64,000 bases of DNA. Source: Lathyrus oleraceus (taxonomy: Eukaryota; Streptophyta; Magnoliopsida; Fabales; Fabaceae). The notes beneath the pieces are model-generated. The model was not told where the DNA came from. It worked only from the letters and a program-made list of their open reading frames with translations, and did not search any database. The DNA lies in contig NC_066583.1 of NCBI RefSeq assembly GCF_024323335.1, positions 18,026,665-18,090,664 on the forward strand, written 5' to 3'. Position 1 is the first letter of the stretch. Each line of letters opens with the position of its first letter. This document shows positions 11,270 to 23,979 of the stretch, in pieces. Both the position numbers and the translations under genes were made by a program.

Positions 11270-12135
11270 TTCTTGTTATCAAGACATGTGGAATCTTATG
11301 AAGGAAGGAGTAACTCCACTTGTAGAAAACGCGAAGGATGAAGAAAGGTTGCACACAAAGAATTGAAGAAGAAATATTATAAATCTCTCTTTATAATTCA
11401 TCAGTGTGTTGATCCAGACAATTTCAAAAAACTGAGTGATGTTGAATCAGTGAAAGAAGCATGGGAAATTTTAAAAATCATTTGGAGTCGCCGAGAAGGT
11501 AAAAGAGGTGAGGTTACAAACTCACAAAAGAACGTATTAATTGCTTCAGGTTGAAGAAAGACAAAGCATAACTAATTTTCTCACTGGGGTTATGAAATTG
11601 GAGAATCAAATCAAGGTATGTGGAGAAATATCGAAATCAAGATTAATTATTGCAAAGATCTTGAGATCATTGGCTCCAAAATTTGATCACGTGGTAGTAG
11701 CCATTGAAGAATTGAAAGACTTGTCAACATTTACAAATGAAGAGCTTCAAGGGATGCTTGAATCTCATGAACAAAGAATGGTTGAAATATCTGCAAGTAA
11801 ATCAAAGAGTGATAAGGCTTTGTAGGTGCAATCAACAAATAGAAAAGAAAGGCAAAGAAAAATGGTTCAACAACAAAGGTAGATGAGGCTACAACAATTC
11901 GACTGGTAGAGGAAACCAACAAGAAGGAAATTCTTTGAATCTAAGAGACCCTCATACCAAAGCAACCATAGAGGTGGTGTTGCAAGTAAAGGAAGAGGTG
12001 GTGGACAAAAAACCTGACAAAAGTCACGTTCAGTGTTTCACTTGTCAGAAGTGTGGCCACTACTCTAGTGATTGTCCTGAAAAACAAAAGAATCAAGAAA
12101 ATTATGCAAAGTTGGCAAAGCATGAAGAAGAATAG
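11270..12135 (+). pseudogene. Copia B gag with zinc knuckle, broken
   Basis: Fragments of a copia gag in changing frames: SVKEAWEILKIIW (11363-11554), then VEERQSITNFLTGVMKLENQIKVCGE and RSLAPKFDHVVVAIEE (11541-11825), which match the UBN2-type gag core. A basic stretch and a CCHC zinc knuckle CFTCQKCGHYSSDCPEK follow (about 12034-12090). Several stops separate the pieces, and the usual N-terminal FxGxNYxxW segment is absent. Gag would form the virus-like particle; this one cannot be made whole. Confidence 0.8.
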
Positions 12136-12185
12136 ATGTTGTTGCTGGTCACAATAATATATGAAGAAATATTCAAGGACCAATG

Positions 12186-12645
12186 ATACTTGGACTCAGG
12201 ATTCTTATCACACATGACTGGTAGGAAAGATTGGTTTGTCAACATAAAACTGTCAATGAAGAACATGGTGAAATTTGCAAATGATAATACTCTAGTAGAT
12301 GAAGGTATTGGTGATATTATGATCATAAGGAAAGATGGAAAAAGGTAAGTGATTTCCAATGTATTGTATATACCAGGCATGAAAAGTAATTTGCTCGGTA
12401 TAGGGAAGTTGGTCGAAAAGAATTACAAAGCATCGATTGAAGATAAGATGATGATAGTTCTCGACTCAGGTGGAAGGTTAATCATGAAGGCTCATATCTC
12501 TCAGAATATAACCTTCAAGATTGAACTTAATATGATGGAGCACAAGTGCCTTGCGACTGCAGCTAGCATGGATGAACGAATATGGCACTATAGACTTGGC
12601 AATCTCAACTTCAAAGACATCAGAGATCTGAAAAGAAGAATTTAG
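12186..12645 (+). pseudogene. Copia B protease and pre-integrase segment
   Basis: At about 12190 the frame reads YLDSGFLSHMTGRKDWF, a diverged copia protease active site (DSG). NTLVDEGIGDIMI and YIPGMKSNLLGIGKLVEKNY (12349 on) follow, then the GAG-pre-integrase segment with ERIWHYRLGNLNFKDI. A stop near 12644 and frame changes interrupt it. It lies between gag and integrase, as expected for copia. Confidence 0.75.
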
Positions 12646-13568
12646 TTTCAGGGTTACCAGAAATCAACATTCCAAATGAAGTGTGTGAGGAATGTATGCA
12701 GGAAAACTAGTACAAGAAAAACTTCAGTAAGGATATAAGAAGCAAGTCGAAGGAAATTCTTGAAATCATATACTTTGATGTATGTGGTCTTATCCAGATG
12801 GATTCGATTGGAGGTAACAGATACTTTGTCACATCCATATATGATTTTAGTCAAAAATTATGGACTTACTTGATCAAGAAGAAAAGTGAAGTGATTGAGG
12901 TATTTTCCAAGTTTAAATCTATGGTCGAAAGGCAAAGTGGTCGAAAGCTTGAGATTCTGAGGACTGATGATGGTGGAGAATATGTATCGAAATACTTAGA
13001 TACATTATGTGAGAAGGAAGGGATCGTGCATGAGATGGTGCCACCCTACACTCCATAACAACATGGAACTATTGAAAGAAAGAATAGAACCATCATGAAT
13101 ATGGTGAGGAGTATGTTGGAAGGCAAGCATCTACCCATAGAATTATGGGGAGAAGTTGTGTCGACTGCAACATACATTTTAAATAGATGTATGATGAAAA
13201 TGATAGAAGGAACCACGCTAGAAAAATGTTAGTCTGGTGTCAAGCTTAGCTTAAGTCACCTGAAAGTATTTGGATCTATAGCTCATAGACATGTGCCTAA
13301 TTAGTTGAGAAGAAAAGTTGATGACAAAACAAGTCAAATGATTCTAATAGGATATCCTTCGAATTATGGATACGAATTGTTTGACCCAATGAGCAAGAAA
13401 GTAGTGACCAACAGGAACATGATCATAGATGAGCTTAACGAATGGGATTGGACTGAAAATGTAAAGAAGGATTCGTTGAGATTCTTATGTGAAGAACCAG
13501 CTAGTGAAGTCAAAAGAGAAGTTCGACAAGAAGAATTCAGAGGTCAGATAACCACAAGCAAACCTTAA
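12646..13568 (+). pseudogene. Copia B integrase, broken
   Basis: Zinc-binding end near 12690 (CEECMQ). Catalytic core: YFDVCGLIQMDSIGGNRYFVT, LRTDDGGEYVSKYL with the second Asp, VPPYTP with a stop, then GTIERKNRTIMNMVRSML with the catalytic Glu. The C-terminal part (13305-13568) carries MILIGYPSNYGYELFDP. Further stops lie near 13230 and 13303. It is the copia DDE integrase, which joins cDNA to the host genome. Confidence 0.8.
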
Positions 13569-13689
13569 AGAATAAGACACATGCCTGCAAGGTTTCAGGA
13601 ATGTGTGATTACATCATATGACATGGTTAATGATGAGGGTGAGTTGGTACAAAATGATTTCTATGTAGATGTCTAACCAATCAATGCAG

Positions 13690-14593
13690 TTGAGGCACTG
13701 AAGGATTCGACATGGATGAAAGCGATGAATGAGGCATTGGAGTCCATCGAAGTCAACAACACTTGGTCACTTGTCGAATTGCCTCAAGGAAAGAAGGAAA
13801 TCAATGTGAAGTGGGAATACAAGGTGAAGTTAAATCACAAAGGAGAAGTAACTCGACACAAGACAAGACTTGTGGCGAAAGGATTTCTTAAAAAAGAAGG
13901 AATTGACTTCGATGAAGTTTTTGCAGATGTTGTTAGGATCGAAACAATCAGGTTGGTTATTTGTCTAGCAAACATGAACAACTGAAATATGTGTCAGATG
14001 ATGTGAAATTTGCATTACTGAATGGCCCCTTAGATGAAGTAGTTTATGTTGCACAACCAGTTGAGTTTGTGAAACAAGGTCAAGTAAAAAAGTATACAGG
14101 CTGAATAAATCCTTGTATGGACTCAAACAAGATAAAAAAACTTGGTATAAGAAGATAGATATTTTCCTAAGGGAGAAGGAATTTATGAAGTGAAAAAGTA
14201 AGCATGGAGTATATGTAAGAAGAAACAAGAGTTAATTGCTTTGTGTCTCTTGTCGATGACTTATTAATAACAGGTAGTTGCAAGAAAGAGATCGAAGACT
14301 TCAAAGCTGATATAAGCAAGGAGTTCAAAATGTATGATATGGGAAACATTTCATACTTCCTTGGTGCCGAATTCTACAAAAGTATTAGAGGCTTGATGAT
14401 GCATCAAAGAATATATACAAATGAAATACTCAAAAGATTTGAGATGGAAGACTGCAATGCAACTTCGATACCTCTTGAACCAAGACTGCAACTATCGAAA
14501 AAATCAGATGAAGATGTTGTCGACCCAACACAGTACATAAGACTTATTGGGTCATTAAGATACATTTGTCACATAAGGCTTGGTCTAGCTTAG
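13690..14593 (+). pseudogene. Copia B reverse transcriptase, broken
   Basis: RT begins WMKAMNEALESIEVNNTWSLVELP (13716 on), continues VKLNHKGEVTRHKTRLVAKGF and DFDEVFADVVRIETIRLV, and is then disrupted by stops and shifts at about 13985-14240. It resumes with VSLVDDLLITGS (14243 on), DMGNISYFLGAEFYKS and QRIYTNEILKRFEMEDC. The motif usually read as YVDD here reads VSLVDD, consistent with loss of the Tyr codon. Stop at about 14591. Confidence 0.8.
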
Positions 14594-14818
14594 AGTGTAG
14601 GTATGATGAGTAGATTCGTGTAGAAGCCAAAGGTATCACATCTAGTAGCGACAAAGAGGATACTAACGTATCTCAAAGGAACTCTCGACTATGGCATTCT
14701 GTTTTTGGCATCTGATGATAGAAAATAATGTAAGCTATTGGGTTACACCAACTTAAGTTGGTGTAGTGATGCTGAGGATAGAAAATCCACAACTGGTTAT
14801 GTGTTTATCCTAGGTGGT
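14594..14818 (+). pseudogene. Copia B RNase H, part 1 (before the Ogre insertion)
   Basis: Plus-strand codons read HLVATKRILTYLKGTLDYGI, then CSDAEDRKSTTGYVFILGG, the start of a copia RNase H, with stops near 14590, 14622 and 14728. The sequence breaks at 14818, where the Ogre LTR begins, and continues at 35738. Confidence 0.8.
14814..14818 (+). repeat. Target site duplication of the Ogre element, left copy
   Basis: GTGGT directly before the LTR start TGTAGC; the identical GTGGT at 35738-35742 follows the other LTR. A 5-bp duplication is the normal Ty3/gypsy signature. Confidence 0.9.
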
Positions 14819-15159
14819 TGTAGCGGGGTATTCATTACCATTAGAGATATTGACTAAATCCAAGGTAAACCATACAAGTCGAGTCGCCACCACACTTCTA
14901 TTTATCCAAAGGAATGGTTAGAAAGCGAACAAAAACCTAAAAGTTTTATCGAATAAAAAACTAGTAAAAATGTCAGAGATCTGGGTAAGGGGGTTGGTTA
15001 TGCAATGGGAAGGTTTTAAGCACCCAAAACATCCTAGGTACTCCTAGGGAGCCCTTTTCACATTTGTTGTAAGGTTGGTATTTTGTGAAAATTTATTTGT
15101 GCAAACATGATTGAAGAGATGAGAAGAGAATGTACAAGTTATTTACATTTTTGTGTTTG

Positions 15160-15224
15160 AATGGATAAATCCATTGCCTACGTATCATCTTAAAAATGTA
15201 GGATCAAAACCTCGTAGTTCGGGG
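15160..15224 (-). other. U5 hairpin module, copy in Ogre 3' LTR
   Basis: Arms AATGGAT and ATCCATT (15160-15175) enclose AA. They are followed on the plus strand by GCCTACGTATCATCTT, then GGATCAAAACC and CGTAGTTCGGGG. The same order recurs in the other two Ogre-like families in this window. Confidence 0.55.
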
Positions 15225-18147
15225 TAAAAATCTCAAAATGAGTTGATGAATTGATTGCTCCAAAAGCCTTAAGGTCTTTTGTTATCCAAGGGAGAAAACT
15301 CAACCTAAAACCACAAATCCACCATGTGAGGATAGTTTCAACATGCTAGTGAGGGGTTAACCCTATAATAAGCATGGAAGACTCATTGTCCATCACTAAG
15401 GATATAGGTGAGTATTACATCTACCTCAAGGATAACTCAAACCTAATAGCTAAAGGTTATGAAAAAGTTTTGATTAAGAGAGTGGCCATTGAAACCACAA
15501 AAAACATTTGAATGGGTTATATTTACCAATGAAAAGTATTTACAAAATATGGTCAAAGTTGATTTAAAAGTTCAATTCAAAATAAGTATTATGAAAAGAA
15601 AGTTTGAAAATCAAAAGCATAAGGCTTAGGTTTCTAATGTTTGAAAAGAAGTGTTAAATGTTTGTACAAAAGTTTTGGCTTGGGTTAGAGGGGAGGAAAG
15701 AAGAAGAATGGCTAAAGTCCTAAACATACAAGAGATGAGGGATAAGAAACAAGACCACAAATGGAGTTCCTCTCTTGAGATCATATTGATGATCCAAGTA
15801 GCTCCCATCCTTTGGAATATGCAAGCAAAATAATAGTAAGCTCAAGCAATCAACATAATCAAACAAGCTCCTTAGGAGATCCTCAATGTATCTTGTATCT
15901 TTCACTTTGGATGAACAATGGCAATGGTTCTTCAATTTGAGCTCTCATAGAATTCCCTAGCACAAAAGCACACGCATCAAAAGTTCCATGAAGTAAATCA
16001 ACAATGGACAAGAGTGAGTTTAGAGGTTTGGTCCTTCTAGTCCATCTTCAACATTAAGGTCCTTTTACTCCAATTTGCATAGGGAAAGTCCTAGAAACTA
16101 AGTCCATTTGTCCATTTCTTTGCATTTGGTCCATAACAATCAAAACAAAACACAAGCACAATGATATATACACAATAATATGCTCAAGTGAGCAAAAGGC
16201 AAATTGCATTAACATAAACATGTGCTCAAGTGAGCAAAGGGGGAAAAGCAAATGAATAATATGTACAAGAATAGTAAATTGCATAAATGTAAAGAGCAAG
16301 AAGTAAATGTTAATGATTAATGGTTAGTGTTAGTAGTTAGTATGCCATAAGGAAAATTTAGCGCTATGTTAAGCAATCGTAATTGGACTTATGTAGAAGT
16401 CACAACTATCTGAGGCCGGTCAATAACAATGTAGGCAACAACACAAGTTAGAGGTCTTGATTAGTGAATCAAGCTCCAACAACTTGCCATGCCAAAAAGA
16501 AGATGAGAAATGATCTTGTATTGGTTTAGGTCCTTTGCATGATTTAGAAAGCAATCTATCCTTAATGCAAAGCCATTCACTTGATCCATGATCAAGATGA
16601 ATTAGATTTAAATCAAGGAAGATTAAACCTCCCTAATCAATGCTAACCATCAACCTTTAACTCATTGATCAAAAAAAGAAGAAAAGAAGATGAAGAATAG
16701 AAATGAAGAATTAAAGTGCATTAAATGAAATGGAATGGGATAATCAACAAGCTATGACCAAAGATAGAGAAGATCAAGGTCAAACAATAGAAAACAGGAG
16801 CAAAATAAAGATTAGAAGTCAAAAAATAAACAAAATATTTTTGGCATTTTTAATATTTAAAATAAAACTTGAATTAAAATATTAAAGAAGGGTCAAACTT
16901 CAAACTCACCTCAAATCAACTTTGAAAAGTCCAAGTGAATTATCCCAAGTTCAACAAGGTCAAACAAAGTTTGACAAAAAATTTCAGCATTTTTAAAAGT
17001 CAGAAACTATTTTTAATCAATTAAAAATGCATAAAAATAACCTAATTGAACTAAAATCTCAAATAAATCTCAAATCAATTAATAAATTGATGAGAATATT
17101 TTTCATAGATCTATCATCATTCAAAGAGGTTGAGAAAATATTTTTGTATTTTTTAAATATCAAAAACTATTTAAAATGAATTAAAAATAACCAAAAAAGA
17201 GAAAATTATTAAAAAATAGCAAATGATGAAATAAAAAATATTAAAAATCATTTTTAGAAACTAGAAATTAAAAGAGAAATAATGCAATTGGTCCCATAAT
17301 TTTTGGACCAATAATGAAAGAGATATGGATTTTAGAAATAAAATGGAATTAAAAGAAATAAAAGAAAATAGAAATCAGAAATTAAAAATTAGAAAAAAGG
17401 AGAGGCGTTGGATGATGGCTCATTAATTGAGCTGGCATATCACATGGCTCTCATGCGCGCATCCACCATACATCCAAGTCAGTGAGAAACACGAATAATA
17501 AAAGAAAGTCATAACATTGGACAGCCTAGATCTAATCTGGAAATGAAAATGGACGGCCACGATTGGATCTGGAGACCAGACGGTGGCCAGCGCCACCGTC
17601 TTCTCCGGCTAGCTCCGGTGAGAGCTCAAATTTGCAGAAGAACAAATGTTCACCAAAACGCACGATCCAGGTACCAAATGAAAGGTGGAGTGATGTACAT
17701 CACTCCTATGCCACTCAATTCCACTCTAGATCCCTATTGAGAGAGAAATCAGAGATGGAACTTTGGTGGTGTTCAACTGAACTTGCTTGATTTCAAAAAT
17801 TAAGAACACAACAATGATGCCTCTATGCAGAGGACTTCAGATCACACAAAATCAAGGCAAATGGAACAATATATAAGCTGTTTCGAAGCAAAATGCAGTT
17901 GAGCAAAACCTTGGAATTGAGATGAATTGAGTCACTATCTTTTAGTTCTTTTGCAAACAGAAGCTTCTATGGATCAAGGTGAAGAGGTCTAGGAACTTTA
18001 GATCTTAAGAAAACAGTCGAGGAAACTGAATTCTATATCTGAAATTTTTAGAGAAAATTGAGATTTGTTCCTTTGGTAGGGGTGTGGAATCAATTCAGCA
18101 GAGGTTTAGGCGCCTTTAGGTTGAGAAATGAGAGCTCACATGCCATG

Positions 18148-18156
18148 TATTTATAG
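18148..18156 (-). promoter_or_regulatory. TATA box in Ogre 3' LTR
   Basis: Minus strand TATAAATAC, conserved at 34213-34221 in the other LTR. Confidence 0.55.
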
Positions 18157-19671
18157 TCAAAGCCATCTGATATGCATGAACAAAGTGTGCATGGGAGAAG
18201 AGGGCCTCCATGCACGGGCCTGTACAGGCGCATGGAGGGCCCAATTCTGATTGGAATTGATTGCTTATACCATAATTAGAAGGAATGGACGTGCAGATAT
18301 GATATCATGAGCTCATGCAATGTGTTTGAAATGAATTTCCAAAAATGCACTAAAAGGTTCTCCTCTTCGAAAATGGTATTTCCAAAATTGAAACATAGGC
18401 TTATGGGTAATGGTTGGAAAGCTTGTTGCATAAGGAACAAATGCTATGTTGATCAAAAATCCAATTGGGCCTTGGAAATTAATGAAATTTGGGCTTGAAG
18501 TGTAGGGTGCAAAACATGCATATGTGAAATTTCCAAATTTGGCCAATGTTCAAGCCCCTCTGTCTCAATGATGAAAGCTCCAAATGATAAAAGCTTCAAC
18601 ATAAAAGTTATAGACCTTTTCAAGACAATAAACTTGGACTTACATTTGGCATCATTTGGATTTTTGATGAAGAAGTTATGGGCACTTGAAGTTGGACTTT
18701 TTCACATTTCAATGCATTTGGTCCAAAGTGACCTATAATGTTTTGCATTATCACATGTATTTATTTTGAGATTTTGCAATTTTTCTCAACATAACATTTG
18801 AAGTAGACACATTAATATTTCCAATGCATTAAGTCTCACCTCAAAATCATGAAAAATGAATGAGTTATGTTCTTGGGAAGTTGACCCAAAATTAGGGTTT
18901 CAGTCAAAATGACCTATAATGTCTTGGAATGGATGATGACCTTCCATGCTTCAAATAAATTTTTGATGAACATGAAAGTTGTTAATATCATCCTTAAGAA
19001 CATGTTTTCTCTTGGGATCATCTCCATTTGACTAACACATAAAAAGTTAGGTCTCAGTGCATTTCAAAATAGTCAGATGAATTGACTGATCAACTTCTCA
19101 AGTCCACACCTCATATCTTGATGAATGGATGATTGAGGACACTCAAATGAGTTCAAATATGCATGAAATGATGAATTAAAGAACTTCCCTTGATCGTATT
19201 TGACCATGGGTTGAGGTTGCTTCATGAGCAAGGCATAATTGATGAACAGATGAATTAGGGTTTCCTTGGGAAACAAACCTCAAACCCTTTGCTTTGCTTT
19301 GATCAAAATTATGAATTGAGATACTTGGGAGGCATATTTGATGGATGAGAGCTTTGGGAACCATTACCATGTTTTCTTTCATCTCCTCTTGACCACATCA
19401 TTGCACATATGGTCTCCTAGAAGCCTTTAGACCTTGTGATTGCTCAAGCTACAAACAAGAGATGTTAGTGACATTTTTTTGTGCTTTTGGTTAGTAAATG
19501 AAATGAGAAAAGCAATAATATACAATTCAAGCATGCTTGGTGATCTCAAACCACTCACAAGAGATCCCACCCAAAGGCAAAGGGACCCAAGATGCTTATG
19601 ATCCTTAAGGCTATGCAAATGCCATGTTATGATGCCATGATGGATCTTGGGGCCAAAATTAGGGTCTTACA

Positions 19672-19684
19672 GATGCCCCTATTT
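19672..19684 (-). other. Polypurine tract of the Ogre element
   Basis: Minus strand AAATAGGGGCATC immediately before the 3' LTR start (TGTAAG). This is the expected plus-strand priming site; the corresponding tract in the second element is AATAGGGGCAGC. Confidence 0.8.
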
Positions 19685-22466
19685 AAGGTCATTCTAGCCG
19701 GAGAAGTGAAGGTTAAAATCTTCGTCTCGACGAGGTAGAATGGGCTTAAATAATAACAAAGAGACGAATTTTGGTCCCTAAGAAACCTCATGATGCAAAT
19801 GTATTTATGCAAAAGAGTAGTACTCTGTGGGGATATGTGTCCACAAAGCAGAAAAGAAATCCGGAGAAACTGACAATCCATATGAGTAATTCACTCCATG
19901 GGACAGAGACTCTGGGACTCTTATGGGGATAGAAAAGGAGATAAATTGCGTGAGCAGGTCACGACTTAGAACTTGCTGAGACATGAGAGAGATTCCATGA
20001 AAATAAATCAATGGAATGACTCGAGCTGACTCAAAGATGCATGTATTGGGGAATATGCCAATACAGCAAAATTATCCATAAAGGATACCTCGGATAAAAA
20101 TTCGGACTCAGGCTGGGAGAATCCACTAAGGGACTTCGCTGGGGAAAAACCACAAAGGACCCTGATGGGGCAATGTCCAAAGAGAAACTCAGTTGAGGAA
20201 ACAACAAAATGAGGTATTACCGGTTACTGGGTAATAAGCTCAAAGAAACATATGATCCGAACACCGGTATAAAGGTGAGAGATATCAACATGCTCTGGGA
20301 GAATGAATATCTAAGACCGGTATGAGGGTGAGAGATATCAAACATCCGAAATCATCTGAGGAAAACCTAAAAAGGTATACTTCAACTCAGGAAAATCTGA
20401 CTCCACAGGGGGACAAAAAGTCATAATAGGGAGCAGAGAGGAAGGAACACCAGGGATACCGGTTACTGGGCATATAATAGGTGACCAACCAAAGCGTAAA
20501 TTAGGGAATATTTCCAAGACACTCATCATCCAAAAGAGGGCTAAAAAGCAGACTTGATTATAGGATGGGCATTCGATCCCACAAAAGGAGATACGAATCT
20601 TACTCGACAGGGGAAGAACGAAAGACTTCGGCCAAAGAGCGCATGAGATATATTATCTATTACCGTCAGAACGTAGATAACATACTCGCATGGAAGATTA
20701 TCCACAACCGGTTACTGGGTTAATAAAGGATCAATCGACCGAAAGAAAAGGGGCATCAAGATACCAAAAACTAGGTATAAAATGATGACCAATCAAAGGG
20801 AGAAACAATCATTGCTAACAAAAGGCAAATGACAGATGACTCGCAGGGGATACATTGACAAAGGCAATGATCCGGGAGAGATATATCACCGGTTACTGGG
20901 AGATATACTCACAAGGGTGGAGGAATATCAATACTGAATATTGGATAAAGATAACCAACAAGGAGGGGATTACATCTACCAGATACTAGGTAGAAAACCA
21001 CGGAAGAGTAACCGTCATCGGTTAGGATGAACAAAAAGGTTAAATCTGCAAGGGGATAAAAATAGGATTTACAACTAACGGTGTAAGGGTAGATAACCAA
21101 AGAAATAGGACTTATAACTACCGGTATGAGGGTAGAAGGCCAAAGACTCCGCTAGGGAAAAGATGGACAATTACTGGTTATTGAACAATCATTCATCTAA
21201 ACTACGGGGAAGTGCAGGGAAAATCTCAAGAAGCCAATCTAGGAATAAACTAGAGAGGCACGATGAAACAAGACTCATCCCTATGAGGATATAACTCAGG
21301 GGGGTTCCATCCCAGTATATGTGTTGGGAGGAAAACAGAAACAACCATCATCCACGAGGACATAACTCAATGGGGAATATGGAAGGAAGGATAAACACTT
21401 TCTGCTTATGGGGCCGACTCTACATGGGGAGATCAGACACAAACATCTACTTGGGGAAATATATTACCAACTAGCAGGAGATAACAAACAAAGATATATG
21501 GCAAAGAATGCAACATGAATATCTGAATGTTAAAATTATGCATATATGCGTGGTTTATGTATGATGAATTCTAACAAAACAGACATATCTAACACAAACA
21601 GGTCCAAAGATTGATGAACAAACATCCGGTGCTACATCTCGAGAGAGAAAACCAGGCCCAGGGGAGAACATCCAATCTGATGGGGACCAGGAAACAAGGA
21701 TCTCTGCAGGGGAACAACTATCAGTCATTCTAGCTAGGGGCATGATCATCGCACAGATAAAATCCGCTGTAGAAGCAACTCTACTGGGGAAATTATCAAA
21801 GGGGAGGATGGACCTCTGTGGGGAACAACCACCAATCAGAAGTTTCCCAGATCACCAAATACTGTACTACCAAATAGATCACATCTGATGAGGAGGAAGG
21901 ATCACTACTCTGCTGAAGGAGGGAGGATGAATATCTTTACCAAACACTTTGCTCGGGAGAAAAAACCACAAAAGGCTCCGGAGGATAAGGATACAACCAT
22001 GCCAGGAATATGAACAAATGCCTTACCCTGTTGGGAATCATACCATCCTAGGGAGAGCACTGAAGACATCCCAAGCATCTTTTTATCATTGTGAATGTTC
22101 ACTTTGTTAAAACACAAGTTATGAAAATTTTATTTTTTTAACAATAATATTTCTCAATTAAAACATGCAAAACATTTGTTGAATAAAAGCAAATAAGAGT
22201 GAAAATAATGGGATAAAGGCTCAAATTTATTTGATGGAATGGTAGTCTGCAAATGGCAAGACTCCATAGATCTTTACAAATTTGAAATTGGTGATATATA
22301 TTGGAAAAGGGCTATATTGAACATAATGACCATTTCTCCACCAACTCTGAATCCGATGTATTTGAAGCTTCAGTTGACGATGACTGAGAGAATCTCTGAC
22401 AGATGATAGTTTGTGGAGTAAAGTCTTGTCAGGATGCAGTTACTTGCCAAATACCTATTTTTTTGC
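19685..22466 (-). repeat. Ogre 3' region with degenerate internal repeats
   Basis: About 2.8 kb between integrase and 3' LTR without a supported gene. CCGGTTACTGGG recurs at 20220-20231, 20459-20470, 20708-20719 and 20889-20900. Related pieces (CCGGTATGAGGGTGAGAGATATCA, TACTAGGTAGAAAACCA) occur between, so this is an old diverged tandem region. Variable 3' regions with tandem repeats are a known property of Tat/Ogre elements. Confidence 0.7.
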
Positions 22467-22610
22467 CTAGATTTCCCCAGGGTGAGGTACTCAATCTAGC
22501 GGGATACTTATTCATTTTTTTTCTAACTTTTGCCTGGATCACCCTTTCGGGTTTTCAATCCACCGAGGCGCTCATTTTTGCCTAAGCCGCCCTTTCGAGT
22601 TTTCAACTTA
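22467..22610 (-). repeat. Three post-pol hairpins of the Ogre element
   Basis: Three inverted repeats directly after the integrase stop: arms 22583-22589/22604-22610 (minus strand TAAGTTG..CGGCTTA, inner CTC-GAAA-GGG), 22536-22541/22556-22561 (GGATTG..TGATCC, inner CCC-GAAA-GGG) and 22467-22473/22493-22499 (CTAGATT..AATCTAG). In the first two, AAAA follows the 5' arm; each of the three 3' arms leads into a GCAAAA run. The second family has equivalent hairpins at 53719-53906. Confidence 0.7.
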
Positions 22611-22632
22611 GCGAGCTATTCTGTTTTTATTT

Positions 22633-23979
22633 TTAGGCGAAGTATTTCTTGACTGCATTTGAATTCACAGGACGAGTGAAATCCTCCCCATCCATTGTTG
22701 TAAGTATCAAAGCACCGCCTGAAAAGGCTCTCTTAACAACATATGGACCTTCATAGTTTGGAGTCCACTTGCCCCTAGAATCGGGCGCGAAAGACAAAAC
22801 TTTCTTGAGCACAAGGTCACCTTCTCGGAACACACGAGGCTTGACTTTCTTATCAAAGGCTTTCTTCATCCTTTGCTGATATAACTGACCATGACACATA
22901 GCAATTAATCTCTTTTCTTCTATCAAATTCAATTGGTCATAACGACTCTGAATCCATTCAGCATCAGTCAACTTGGCTTCCATCAAGACTCTCATTGATG
23001 GGATCTCCACCTCTACTGGGAGCACAACCTCCATGCCGTAAACAAGAGAGAAAGGGGTTGCCCCGTGGAAGTGCGGACAGATGTACGATACCTATGCAAG
23101 GAAAATGGCAGCATCTCATGCCAATCCTTGTACGTAACAACCATCTTCTGGATAATCTTCTTGATATTTTTATTATCAGCTTCAACAACCCCATTCATCT
23201 TAGGTCTGTAAGGAGAAGAATTATGATGTGCAATCTTGAACTCACTACACAGCTCTTTCATCATCTTGTTGTTCAAGTTAGATCCATTGTCAGTAATGAT
23301 CTTATCCGGCACACCATAACGGCATATGAGTTGATTCTTGATAAACTTCACGACCACCTGCCTAGTCACATTTGCATATGACGCCGCTTCAACCCACTTG
23401 GTGAAGTAATCAATTGCTACGAGAATAAATCTATGACCGTTGGACGCTTTTGGCTCTATCATGCCAATCATGTCAATTCCCCACATGGAGAAAGGCCATG
23501 GTAATGAAATCACATTCAGAAGTTTCGGGGGAATATGAATCTTATCCGCATAAATCTGACACTTATAGCATTTCTTCACATATTTGCAGCAGTCAGACTC
23601 CATTGTCAGCCAATAGTAGCCTGCTCTCAACATCTTTCTAGCCATAACATGTCCATTGGAATGAGTACCAAATGAACCCTCATGAACCTCAGTCATTAAC
23701 CGGTCTGCTTCGTGTCTATCCACGCATCTGAGCAGAACCATGTCAAAATTTCTCTTATAAAGCACATCGCCATTGAGGTAGAAATTGCCAGATAATCTCC
23801 TCAAAGTCTTTCTATTTTTCACAGATGCCCCAGGTGGGTAAATCTGGCTCTGAAGAAAACACTTGATGTCATAATACCACGGCTTATCATCTTGTACCTC
23901 CTCTACTGCAAATACATGAGTTGGTCTGTCCAAGCGCGTCACGGTGATATTGGGAACTTCATTCCAAAGTTTTACCACA
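22633..23979 (-). pseudogene. Ogre integrase, one frameshift
   Basis: Minus strand. Zinc-binding end with HEGSFGTHSNGH and CYKCQIY. DDE core: WGIDMIGMI (first Asp), IITDNGSNLNNK (second Asp), VVEADNKN (Glu). C-terminal GPY/F module: NYEGPYVVKRAF, ending VNSNAVKKYFA and a stop at 22633. One base is missing near 23062, so the last 134 residues (from 23034) are in another frame. The order RT-RNase H-integrase is that of Ty3/gypsy. It would insert the cDNA into chromatin if intact. Confidence 0.9.

Larger units (their letters stand above)
10721..14818 (+). mobile_element. Copia B: old Ty1/copia element, left part
   Basis: 5' LTR (10721-11241), primer site, gag, protease, integrase, RT and the start of RNase H, all on the plus strand and full of stops and frame shifts. 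It is interrupted at 14818/14819 by the Ogre element and resumes at 35738. Its two LTRs differ by roughly 15% by eye, so it is much older than its insert. The gag region is shortened at its N-terminus. Confidence 0.9.
14819..19671 (-). repeat. 3' LTR of the Ogre element
   Basis: Minus strand: begins TGTAAGACCCTAATTTTGG at 19671 and ends ..ACCCCGCTACA at 14819. A TATAAATAC box at 18156-18148 divides a U3 of about 1.5 kb from R/U5 of about 3.3 kb. The conserved Ogre U5 block (GGTTATGC..GGGAAGG, AGCACCC, TAGGTACTCCTAGG) lies at about 14995-15050. It aligns end to end with 30885-35737. Differences are about 2% by eye in the first 300 bp but concentrated at 18567-19000. A 12-bp size difference lies near 17460. 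Open frames inside it are not called. Confidence 0.95.

Noticed and set aside
22995..23381. 128-codon plus-strand open frame opposite the Ogre integrase, and similar frames opposite gag (29050-29517, 27854-28231)
   Set aside because: Antisense shadows of the well-supported minus-strand polyprotein.
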